Below, piece after piece: positions 12,870 through 20,676 of a stretch of DNA of 32,440 bases (its first letter is position 1; each line of letters opens with the position of its first letter). The DNA is taken from positions 1 through 32,440 of the IMG/VR virus record IMGVR_UViG_3300046683_000079; one strand, 5' to 3'. Below the pieces are notes generated by a model, which was given only the letters and a program-made list of their open reading frames with translations, was not told where the DNA came from and searched no databases. This DNA is from a virus. Position numbers and translations under genes: made by a program.

Positions 12870-15800
12870 TCACGGCGTAGGCACTTGTAAACTCGAATGC
12901 CAAGGCTTATGCGGATCGAGGTCTTGCAACTTAATGGGTTGTCCCATGCGCCGTGAGTAATCAGCTTCGATCTTGTCGATATTGTTGTTAATCGTTCGGG
13001 CGACGTTCTGGCGATATCCCTCCAAGTAGTTCCTTACGTCTATACGATTAGTAGTGTCAACACCGTGCCGTTGCAAGAACGACATCATCTGCGGACGCTG
13101 TTGTAGTTGTTGTTGCCATGTAGGATCGTTAGCTGAATCGTTGTGTCGCATTGTTTGTATCTGTTGTGTGGAATCTTTCCAGAAGTCCAACAACGTTTTG
13201 TATCCCTGGACCGTATCCTTACGCGTACGGTTAAGTAAGTCTTTTGCGAACATCTTATACAATTCGTTCTTAGGCTCAGGTTGACTCAAACCTGCAATGT
13301 CACGTGGTAGACGCTCAAGTCCCTGTTGCCGTGCCATCTGTTCGCCAGCTTTACTTAAAGGTTTCTCTCGGCCGATTTGACGCTCGCCAGTCGTACCATA
13401 CTTCGCGGCGTATTCAACCAATCCATCGAGTACCTTCTTACGTTCGAACATCTTCTCCGATTCTCGCGTCATACCAGACGCGATGTTACGTTGATCGGCT
13501 ATGTTTGATGCTAGCCCCGTTCCTAGCATTTGTCTTGTACCTGCTCCCATAGCGTTCTTGGCCATTTCCCAAGATGTTCCCCATGGATCGTCTTCACTGC
13601 GAGGGGTGTGAGCGGCAGCACTGTAAGCTTTAGTCATCGCTGCTACAAACCCTGGGTTCAGTGCATACAACGTACGCTGCAATTTTTCGGGCAGAGTTGA
13701 GTTTTGATCCTTGGCATACAGTGGGTCTCTGCGTGCATACGAACCGGCACCAGCCAAGTTGCCAAGTCCCGCCGCCTCTGTGAGGGGTGATAGAAAACCT
13801 CCGATGTTTGATGGTGGTGCAACACCTCCTGCTTCGTACGCGGCACTCAGTACAGGCGGTATCTGCGGCAACATTGCAACATCCATAAACGCATGTGCTG
13901 CGTGCCCAAAATCTTCTCGAAGGGACGAGCGTACATGCTGTTGATCGCCAAACATATGATGCATCGCAGCCCATACTATCATTTTATGAAGCACGTCTTC
14001 TTGTGGAATGGGCCATTGGTAACCGTCTTCGACCGGAGCGCCGGGCTTCGCAAAGTAAATAGTTGTAGCCTCTCTTGTTGGGTTTTGTCCATTCGTTGCA
14101 TGGTCGATATACGACTTGCCATTAGGGTCTTTGCCCATCCACATATTATAAAGATACGAAGCAGCCGTAAGCTTCATAGGTGTTATGTGCTTTACATACG
14201 TGAACGGATTAATCAGCGAGGATGGATTGGACAGACGGTTTTTCCAACCTTGTTGTGTCATGCCTCCGAACGGAAGTTTTCTGTTGGCTTCATTTGCCAT
14301 TTGATATGCAGTTAAGAACGGTCGTGCAGCTTGTCGTCCAGCATAGTTAATCGCTCCGCCGATACCAGGTTCGCGTGGTCCAGGATCGAATCTTTCGCGT
14401 GCGCCACTTGGCATGAAAGCACGTCCACCAGTTCGAGGGTTACCTGATAATTCATTCGATTCGTGAACCAATTGTTCTAGCGGTGCTCGGCCTAGATTTC
14501 CTTCAACATATGCGAAGTGCGCAGCATTGCGACCCGCTTCCAGTGTATGCTTGAAAGCATTTAGAATAGGTGCAGCCCTACGTACCAGAGCGGAGTTTGC
14601 TCCCGGCATCACGCTGCCCATACCTCGAGCATTTTCCATAGCAGACTCAGCTTGAGTCATACGGCTTCCAGAAACGCCTCCCATGTGTTGTGTTCGAGCA
14701 TATGTAGTGTTGGCGTGCCATCGCACCATTGCGCGTGCCATAGCTTCGGCGACTGGACGAATCGCTTGGCCACCATAGGTTCGACCGAACCATCCGTTAC
14801 CGCCATGGAGAATAGCTTGTGCTATGTAATCTGTAAGCTGTGGAATTAATTGTGAGGGTATGGCGTGGATCACACTTCCACGTCCGAGGGGAATACGTGC
14901 ATTTTGTCCACTAACCAACGTCCATGCTTTCGGGAGGTTCAGTAGCCCTGGCGCCTGACGGCCTAGTGGATTTGCACCCGTTAGTGCTTGCATCTTGCCT
15001 CTAAATCCTGGGGCTCTGCCAGCTTGTCCCACTGTAGTTTGCATGATCGACCAGTTACGCAGCATGTCAGTCGTTGGTCCGAATACTGGATTGAAATAAC
15101 CAGTTGTGCCTTGCCTGTAACCGTTCGCCAACGTGTTCCATGCACGCGAGAACCAACCACCTTTCCCATAAGGATCGTGGTTAAGCCAATCAGCAACATT
15201 ACGATTCTCGGCTACGTAATGCTCCATTACGCCGTCGCGTCTGAAACTAACTTGGTTAGGTCTTGCGTCAGGATTCAATGTGAAGTGCTCAGGATCAACA
15301 TGTCGTAAGATGATACGCCCGTTAGGCGTTCGAAGCAAAGCGTCGGCAGCTTCACGACTAGCCTGATTGCTAAGTGCTGCACGTACATTGGCAGAAGTCA
15401 CGTCCTCGGCATTTCTGAATATGTTTCCGCGAACTGCTTCTGTGTTAGCGTCTGCACGATTTGCTTCGTAGATACGCTCGGCACCAGATACACGTTTGCT
15501 CCATGGTACTTCGTTCGGATGGTTCATGTTCAAATCGGCATGTTCTTGTCCCGTGATCATTCCCATTTCGTGCTGGAAGCGTCGAGTTTCTTCTACATGC
15601 TCCCTGAACGCATCACGTAACGATACTAGTCCAGGATCGGTATGTTCCATGTTTCGTACTAAGTTCTGAGCGTCGGCCATCGTCAAGCCTCGCACGCGTA
15701 CAGGTCCAGCTTGTGGTGTAGCACGTCCCGCAACAGTACCAGGATTGTTAGTCACGTGGCGAATGTCATCGATGGTATCCATTGCGTGCATGTAATCTTG

Positions 15801-18764
15801 GAATGTAGGATGATTCTGAGCGGCACGCTCGATTTCAGGGAACGACATACGGGTACTGTAAGTTATATTAGGCAGGTGCGTCTCACCTTTCAAAGCTGCA
15901 TTCGTAGCATGTTGCTGTGCTGTCGCACCAGTGCTCACGTCGTTGGTCACGCGTATGCGATCCAGTTCCGCTGGGTTGACACCAGCACGGCCCATGAATC
16001 GTTCTAAGGCCGCGTTTGCGTCATCGCTTCTACGGGCAAAGTCGATAGCACTAGGACGCACAGCGTATCCAGGAACAGGTGCAGGCGCAGGCGGGAGCCA
16101 TCCGCGTCCACCAGGTGGTGGAGTTTGAGTCATACCGACAGGAGGCGTAGGCGGCATAGGGGACGCAGGCGGCGTAGGAGGCGTAGGAGGCGCGGGCGGT
16201 GTTGCACGAACGCCTCCCGGAGAACGTACGGGTGGTGCTTGAGGCGGTGCGACAGGCAACGGAGGCATACCGACAGGTGGTGTTGTCAATGGTGTATGGC
16301 CTACCTGGGCAGTCGGCAATGGAGGCATTCCTGCGGGAAGTGCCGTTAACGGCAATCCTTGGCCTACGCCAGGCAATGCCCTAGACGCAGGTGCAACTTT
16401 ACCTAAAAGTTCTTCCCTAAGACGTTGCTCAAACTGTTCGGCCCATCTCGTACGTTCAGTAGGTGGTCCGGCTGCACCGCCCCGTCGCCAATCTCTGTAT
16501 TGAGTTTCCATCTCCGGAGTGAATTCTATCTTAGGTGCGCCCGGCAACGGAGGCATCCCATGAGGTATTTCAGTTATCGGCTTCGCGAACCGACCGCCTA
16601 CAATCCGTGGAGGAAGTTGGCGCATCATTCCTATCAATCCTGCGCCACCAGCCAAATGACCAGGGGCAGGCAATTCCTCAGGGTGCGTAAGGATTTGTTT
16701 AACGTTGCTTGCAGCTTCCTCTCCGAATCGCTTACTCCATCCAGCGAACGGTGTGTCGCTTTGAAGGTGTGGTCCATGCCCTGGGTAGAGTTTCACTCCA
16801 CCTGTATAGGGAGCTTCACCTTCGGCAAGGTCTGGCGCAGGATATTCTACAGGCTCTTGCGTCATTGCCTCGGGGGTTAACGCAAAGCCTTTACTAGCGC
16901 CGACCATAGGACCGGACAAAGCAACATCGGCAGCGGAAATTGTCTGCGGTAGCCCATTAGCTCCAACAACAACATGCTTCACACTATGCGCATCGGGATG
17001 CAGCGGAATATGTCCCTGCGGTATCTCGCTGAATTGAGGTATTTCAGGAAACCCAAATTCGGGAGCTTTCGGAGGCGCTTCTTCTTTACTCTTGGTCAGG
17101 AGAGATTTCAATTCCTCGATGAGCGGTTCCGTCGGCGACGCTTGTGGAGTCTCCGGAACGACTGCGTATTGCTGTTTTTCAGTACCTTTCGGCTTCGCAG
17201 GCTCTGCTGTCTCTTTCAAAGATTCAAGCAATGCGGCTATGTCTGGTTGTTCCTGTCCTGCTTGTGCCGTTTCAGCTTCGGTCGCCGGTATAGCTACGTC
17301 TGGCGCAGCCGGAGAAGGTTTGGAAACTGTTAATGTTAATCGCTTTTTGCCATCGGACCCTGTAACATACTCGGCGGTGTGAGGCTCAGCCATACCTTCG
17401 CCGGTCCTGCCGACTCTACCGCCGACGCCAACGTTGGCACCTACAGAACCGGCCATGCGAATGTGTGCAGGGTCTTGCTGAAACGCCTTTCCAGTTAAGA
17501 ATGATAAGCCATATTCGCCTGCGTGCCTATGCAGATAATCGAGTACTGGCCCACGTTGGATATCTGCACTGACACCAGATTGGTGACCGCTACTACCGGG
17601 AGGGGCAGCAAGTCCACCCTGATTGTTGGGATTGGGATAGTAAACTTTCCCTCCCCATGCCACAGGTCGTTTAATGTAATCAGCACGATACTGTGCTTGT
17701 GTTTCAGGTGTGCGATACAAATCGCGGATTACGGCACGCTGTCCGGTTGCGCTCTCGGCAGCTTGAATGGCACGAGATAGTCTATTAGCAAATTCAGGAT
17801 GAAGACCTTGAGTTATTAAGTTGCGGCCTCTACTCGAAAGGAAACCAAATGATTCGACGGCACCAGCTAGACCCTGACCTTGACTTACAGTTTGACTCAC
17901 ACCAGGCGTAGGTGTTGCCTTCGGTGATTGCCATACATCAGGCAAATCGGTTTCACGCGGTGGCCATTCGTCGCCAGAAGCAATAGGCGCAGTTGGTGCG
18001 AAGCGTTGTTCCTGACCACGACCTTCTGGTATTGGTGGAGATATAGCTTCTGGATCACGTTCCTCCCACCAGTTTGGTGTCGTAGTTGATCTGGGAGTCA
18101 GTATCTCTATGTTTGGCTGAGCGTTACCAGCAAACCTTGGCAAGTTGAGTCGTCGTCCTTCCTCATTGAAATACGACTCCATTGTGCCATCAGCTAAACG
18201 TATCTGAAAGCCTGGTTGGCCAGAGCTAAATTGTCTCCCTGCTAAACCACCAGAAGCATTACCAGTTATTGGTCCGACACCATACCGCGACGATAGGTCA
18301 GAGCCGTGCAAAACCGCATCGAGTACGTCCCGCTTGAACTTTTCTACGTCTGCCTGCGTGATGGGAACATACGTTGTACCTGGATAATAACCACGCTGGC
18401 CATACGTAGGCTTGTCCCATAAAGCCTGTTCGAGCGAGTGTCCTCGATGCTGCGCTCTGTTGAATGCACTTTCGGCTTGAATAATCTGCGCCTCAAGCGA
18501 CGATTTAGGATTAACTTCACCGTGAACCATACTGGTTAGTCTATTGACCAACGCAGGATTGTTGTTGATTTCGTCAATAAACTGCCGACGGTCAATGCCA
18601 CCAGGTACAATTCGTGCAGGATCAATCGGCACCACCCCAGGTATGACTGGGGCGGTTGCCGATGTATCGGAAGTATCCTTCCACGGGTCTCTACTTGGGA
18701 CTTCGTCCGTAGTGATATCAGGAGTTTCGGTCTCTTGCGTCAGGTCTTCTTCGTCGTCGGCCAT
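12870..18764 (-). CDS. Giant virion (ejection-type) protein with M15 peptidase domain
   Basis: At 1964 residues this is the largest gene. Residues about 75-135 (GEVNPKSSLE, ESAFNRA, GYYPGTTY) resemble a cell-wall hydrolase or lysozyme-like segment, tentatively. Residues about 315-440 are a zinc peptidase of the M15 / D-Ala-D-Ala carboxypeptidase type: SGHQSGVSAD (His394, Asp401) and DPAHIRM (His434). Residues about 770-900 are a proline-rich linker. A later region has FNPVFGPTTDMLRNW, similar to large polyvalent-protein domains (LPD38-like, tentative). Such proteins are packed in podovirus heads, ejected, and help cross the envelope, as T7 gp16 does with its transglycosylase domain. CAGGAGA precedes ATG 18764. 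Confidence 0.8.
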   Translation of the reverse strand: MADDEEDLTQETETPDITTDEVPSRDPWKDTSDTSATAPVIPGVVPIDPARIVPGGIDRRQFIDEINNNPALVNRLTSMVHGEVNPKSSLEAQIIQAESAFNRAQHRGHSLEQALWDKPTYGQRGYYPGTTYVPITQADVEKFKRDVLDAVLHGSDLSSRYGVGPITGNASGGLAGRQFSSGQPGFQIRLADGTMESYFNEEGRRLNLPRFAGNAQPNIEILTPRSTTTPNWWEERDPEAISPPIPEGRGQEQRFAPTAPIASGDEWPPRETDLPDVWQSPKATPTPGVSQTVSQGQGLAGAVESFGFLSSRGRNLITQGLHPEFANRLSRAIQAAESATGQRAVIRDLYRTPETQAQYRADYIKRPVAWGGKVYYPNPNNQGGLAAPPGSSGHQSGVSADIQRGPVLDYLHRHAGEYGLSFLTGKAFQQDPAHIRMAGSVGANVGVGGRVGRTGEGMAEPHTAEYVTGSDGKKRLTLTVSKPSPAAPDVAIPATEAETAQAGQEQPDIAALLESLKETAEPAKPKGTEKQQYAVVPETPQASPTEPLIEELKSLLTKSKEEAPPKAPEFGFPEIPQFSEIPQGHIPLHPDAHSVKHVVVGANGLPQTISAADVALSGPMVGASKGFALTPEAMTQEPVEYPAPDLAEGEAPYTGGVKLYPGHGPHLQSDTPFAGWSKRFGEEAASNVKQILTHPEELPAPGHLAGGAGLIGMMRQLPPRIVGGRFAKPITEIPHGMPPLPGAPKIEFTPEMETQYRDWRRGGAAGPPTERTRWAEQFEQRLREELLGKVAPASRALPGVGQGLPLTALPAGMPPLPTAQVGHTPLTTPPVGMPPLPVAPPQAPPVRSPGGVRATPPAPPTPPTPPASPMPPTPPVGMTQTPPPGGRGWLPPAPAPVPGYAVRPSAIDFARRSDDANAALERFMGRAGVNPAELDRIRVTNDVSTGATAQQHATNAALKGETHLPNITYSTRMSFPEIERAAQNHPTFQDYMHAMDTIDDIRHVTNNPGTVAGRATPQAGPVRVRGLTMADAQNLVRNMEHTDPGLVSLRDAFREHVEETRRFQHEMGMITGQEHADLNMNHPNEVPWSKRVSGAERIYEANRADANTEAVRGNIFRNAEDVTSANVRAALSNQASREAADALLRTPNGRIILRHVDPEHFTLNPDARPNQVSFRRDGVMEHYVAENRNVADWLNHDPYGKGGWFSRAWNTLANGYRQGTTGYFNPVFGPTTDMLRNWSIMQTTVGQAGRAPGFRGKMQALTGANPLGRQAPGLLNLPKAWTLVSGQNARIPLGRGSVIHAIPSQLIPQLTDYIAQAILHGGNGWFGRTYGGQAIRPVAEAMARAMVRWHANTTYARTQHMGGVSGSRMTQAESAMENARGMGSVMPGANSALVRRAAPILNAFKHTLEAGRNAAHFAYVEGNLGRAPLEQLVHESNELSGNPRTGGRAFMPSGARERFDPGPREPGIGGAINYAGRQAARPFLTAYQMANEANRKLPFGGMTQQGWKNRLSNPSSLINPFTYVKHITPMKLTAASYLYNMWMGKDPNGKSYIDHATNGQNPTREATTIYFAKPGAPVEDGYQWPIPQEDVLHKMIVWAAMHHMFGDQQHVRSSLREDFGHAAHAFMDVAMLPQIPPVLSAAYEAGGVAPPSNIGGFLSPLTEAAGLGNLAGAGSYARRDPLYAKDQNSTLPEKLQRTLYALNPGFVAAMTKAYSAAAHTPRSEDDPWGTSWEMAKNAMGAGTRQMLGTGLASNIADQRNIASGMTRESEKMFERKKVLDGLVEYAAKYGTTGERQIGREKPLSKAGEQMARQQGLERLPRDIAGLSQPEPKNELYKMFAKDLLNRTRKDTVQGYKTLLDFWKDSTQQIQTMRHNDSANDPTWQQQLQQRPQMMSFLQRHGVDTTNRIDVRNYLEGYRQNVARTINNNIDKIEADYSRRMGQPIKLQDLDPHKPWHSSLQVPTP
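13279..13291. repeat. Dispersed motif, one arm changed (#20)
   Basis: GGTTGACTCAAAC near the 3' end of the giant virion gene (Leu-Ser-Gln-Pro). Confidence 0.75.
14650..14662. repeat. Dispersed motif, one arm changed (#21)
   Basis: GCTTGAGTCATAC in the giant virion gene (Met-Thr-Gln-Ala). Confidence 0.7.
16123..16135. repeat. Dispersed motif (#22)
   Basis: GTTTGAGTCATAC in the proline-rich linker of the giant virion gene (Met-Thr-Gln-Thr). Confidence 0.88.
16136..16198 (-). repeat. Proline-codon minisatellite inside the giant virion gene
   Basis: Degenerate 9- to 12-base units (GGAGGCGTA and variants) encode PPTPP-type repeats. A motif copy encoding Met-Thr-Gln-Thr adjoins it on the right. 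Further left and right the same linker repeats GMPPLP several times. It is probably an extended flexible linker between the hydrolase part and the rest of the ejected protein. Confidence 0.6.
17890..17902. repeat. Dispersed motif (#23)
   Basis: GTTTGACTCACAC in the linker before the M15 domain (Val-Ser-Gln-Thr). Confidence 0.9.
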
Positions 18765-18778
18765 TGACGAATCTCCTG

Positions 18779-18791
18779 GTTTGAGTCAAAC
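18779..18791. repeat. Dispersed motif, intergenic (#24)
   Basis: GTTTGAGTCAAAC; shares a G with the TAG of the gene 18791-19144 and precedes the Shine-Dalgarno of the giant gene. Confidence 0.93.
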
Positions 18792-19144
18792 TAGTAAGCT
18801 TTGCCACCACCCATGTTTTTCTGAGCTTCGGCTAGCTCTTCTTCGGTGGATTGCCCAGGCTCGCCTTCTTCTTCATCAGCACCGCCTGGCATTGGCATAC
18901 CTTGTGGCATTCCCTGTGGAGGCATAGGCATACCTTGAGGCATCCCAGGAGGCATTTGTCCACCACCCATAGGCATCCCTCTGCCACCACCACCACCCAT
19001 GCCACCACCCTGGCCTCCCATCATTTGCTGTAAAATCATAGGTACAAGCTGTGGGTTAGCCTGTATCTGCTGTATTGCGAATTGAACAGCCTGTGGAGGC
19101 AGTCCCATTTGTGTTAGGATTTGCATGATCATTTGAGGGTTCAT
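18791..19144 (-). CDS. Met/Gly/Pro-rich low-complexity protein
   Basis: The first 40 of 117 residues form an amphipathic helix pair rich in Met and Gln (MNPQMIMQILTQMGLPPQ). The middle is low complexity with GMP and MPMP repeats and a glycine run, and the C-terminus is acidic (ADEEEGEPG). No family is recognised. The start has GGAGG and overlaps the stop of the preceding gene in ATGA form. Its TAG stop shares its G with a motif copy. Its position beside ejection-type genes suggests a virion or chaperone role, which is inference. Confidence 0.6.
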   Translation of the reverse strand: MNPQMIMQILTQMGLPPQAVQFAIQQIQANPQLVPMILQQMMGGQGGGMGGGGGRGMPMGGGQMPPGMPQGMPMPPQGMPQGMPMPGGADEEEGEPGQSTEEELAEAQKNMGGGKAY

Positions 19145-19365
19145 TTCTTGTCCTCCTTCTTATCAGCCGTTGCAGCTTTGACTGCCCACATCGCAGCCTC
19201 TTCGTAAGCAGTCTGTGCCAGTGCGGCCAGTCGTGGATCGAGATGTTTAAGTTCCTCGCATATGTCGATAAGATCAGCTGTGTAGCGTTTGATCTTATCG
19301 ACTACGTTATCCTTGCTAGGGTTGAACGACTCACGAACGCGCTGCGCCCCAAGACTACCTGTCAT
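19141..19365 (-). CDS. Acb2/Tad1-type hairpin protein, candidate anti-CBASS sponge
   Basis: The 74-residue protein has RVRESFNPS, a helix DKIKRYTADLIDICEEL, a short turn and a second helix LAALAQTAYEEAAMWAVKAA. The helical hairpin with EAAMWAVKA matches my memory of the Acb2 group, including T4 Vs.4 with its EASMWACRAV segment. Acb2 hexamers bind cyclic oligonucleotides and block CBASS immunity. Known members are about 70-95 residues, so the length fits. It is the middle of three genes joined by ATGA overlaps, with AAGGAGG before its start. Sequestering activity here is inferred from family resemblance only. Confidence 0.65.
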   Translation of the reverse strand: MTGSLGAQRVRESFNPSKDNVVDKIKRYTADLIDICEELKHLDPRLAALAQTAYEEAAMWAVKAATADKKEDKK

Positions 19366-19589
19366 TTGTTCCTCCTTAGTGCTGCCTGAATAACATCGTC
19401 AACGCTACGTGACGACTTGTGTGAAGCTAACTTGGTTAGTTCTGGATGCCCTTCATGTACGTACTCTGGCAAGCCAGTAATGCCATGGCTCTTGCTAATG
19501 AAATCTGCGCCAACCTTCGGACTGACATCGGTTTTGCCAGCTTGGGTAGCGTACATAAAACGCCGCTGTGCATTACTGACGACAGGCAT
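19362..19589 (-). CDS. Small phage protein with SNAQRRFM motif
   Basis: The 75-residue protein begins MPVVSNAQRRFMYATQAGK and continues with VSPKVGADFISKSHG and LPEYV. This pattern (SxAQRRxM, then a lysine-rich loop and a LPE turn) recurs in many small tailed-phage proteins of unknown function. GTAGGAGG lies before the start, so expression should be high, and the TGA overlaps the start of the Acb2-like gene. It may assist head or ejection-protein assembly, but nothing proves this. Confidence 0.65.
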   Translation of the reverse strand: MPVVSNAQRRFMYATQAGKTDVSPKVGADFISKSHGITGLPEYVHEGHPELTKLASHKSSRSVDDVIQAALRRNK

Positions 19590-19604
19590 TGTTACCTCCT
19601 ACTA

Positions 19605-19617
19605 GTTTGACTCAAAC
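19605..19617. repeat. Dispersed motif, intergenic (#25)
   Basis: GTTTGACTCAAAC, symmetric; upstream of the three coupled small genes that include the Acb2-like gene. Confidence 0.93.
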
Positions 19618-19627
19618 CAAAGCCAAA

Positions 19628-20674
19628 TTAGAAACTGCTATCGCCTCCGCTAAAGAAATTGCTAAACGTGTCGGACGCCTGCTGATCGCTCAACCCGAAA
19701 CCTGTATCGCCTGACACATTACCGCTATCGGCACCACCACTAGTAGGCACAAGTCCGTACTGCGGTTGCTGACCGCTACTTCCACCACCACCACCGCCAC
19801 CACTGCCCTTAAACGCGCCAATCAGTGATGCAAGTCCCTTCAAGTCTGGTGCAGTATCGGCAATGCCTTTCGCATACGCATTGTAAGCATTACCAATATT
19901 GCCTGCCGAGTTTTGTAACGCTTGCAGAATCCCTTGGCTCTGCTGTTGTTGTAGCGTAGATAGTGCCTGTGGCGTATCTGACATCCGAATAGGAGCACCA
20001 CCACCCTGCATCATTGTTTGTTGCAACTGTTGCAGCACTGGCAAGTATTTGCTTTGGTGCTGTTGCTGTAGAGAAGCCTCCAACGGTATTGATTCTTTGT
20101 AAGCCTCTAGTTGGTTAGCTGCAACGTTACGACCCTGTGCGTCGTCGGCGGCTTTTAGTATGGCTGGGAGATCAGCGCCTCGGCCTTGACGTATTAGTGT
20201 GCGTCCAACATCCTGAGCCTGCCTACCCGAAGCCATTTGGTTGGCAAGTTGCATTTTTGACGCAAGTGTGTCCTCGAGCGCAGCCCGACTCGGTGGTTGA
20301 TCGTAACGAAATCCTGCTAGTGCAATATTGTAGTCAGGCTTTGCAGCTTCACCGCGAGCGGCAGCATCTTCGAGAATTTGTCGATTGCGTCGCGCGTCTA
20401 CAGTAAGAGATTTCAGTTGTTCGTTTTGACCTGCGGAAATAATTTCAGCCTGTAGAGGCGATAGAACCGTTTCCCATGAATTTGTCGCTCGATTGTACCG
20501 TTGCTTATTACCGTAAGCATCGGTACGTGTAGCAGTTTGCAGATCATATTGCTGTGCAGCGTTACGCTCCTGAAAGCGTAGGTTCATTAGATTGATGATC
20601 GCAGCTTCACCTGCGGATTGCGATTGTGCAGCGGCTCCGGCTAAGCCAGCGACTGCGCCTAAGATTTCAGCCAT
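19628..20674 (-). CDS. Ala/Gln-rich virion protein, probable ejection protein
   Basis: Residues 1-20 of 348 form an alanine/glycine-rich helix (MAEILGAVAGLAGAAAQSQS). Residues about 20-245 are helical with many Gln, Ala and Arg, and the C-terminus has a glycine run followed by Ser/Gly/Asp-rich sequence. This is typical of podovirus internal (ejection) proteins, which form a trans-envelope channel. Its start lies 2 bases after the stop of the 502-residue gene, with GAGGAAC as ribosome site inside that gene's end. Family assignment is by composition and position. Confidence 0.55.
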   Translation of the reverse strand: MAEILGAVAGLAGAAAQSQSAGEAAIINLMNLRFQERNAAQQYDLQTATRTDAYGNKQRYNRATNSWETVLSPLQAEIISAGQNEQLKSLTVDARRNRQILEDAAARGEAAKPDYNIALAGFRYDQPPSRAALEDTLASKMQLANQMASGRQAQDVGRTLIRQGRGADLPAILKAADDAQGRNVAANQLEAYKESIPLEASLQQQHQSKYLPVLQQLQQTMMQGGGAPIRMSDTPQALSTLQQQQSQGILQALQNSAGNIGNAYNAYAKGIADTAPDLKGLASLIGAFKGSGGGGGGGSSGQQPQYGLVPTSGGADSGNVSGDTGFGLSDQQASDTFSNFFSGGDSSF

Positions 20675-20676
20675 GG

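Noticed and set aside
16125-16349. Arg-rich + strand reading frame opposite the giant virion gene
   Set aside because: It is the antisense of the proline-codon repeat; the arginine runs follow from that repeat, and there is no ribosome site.
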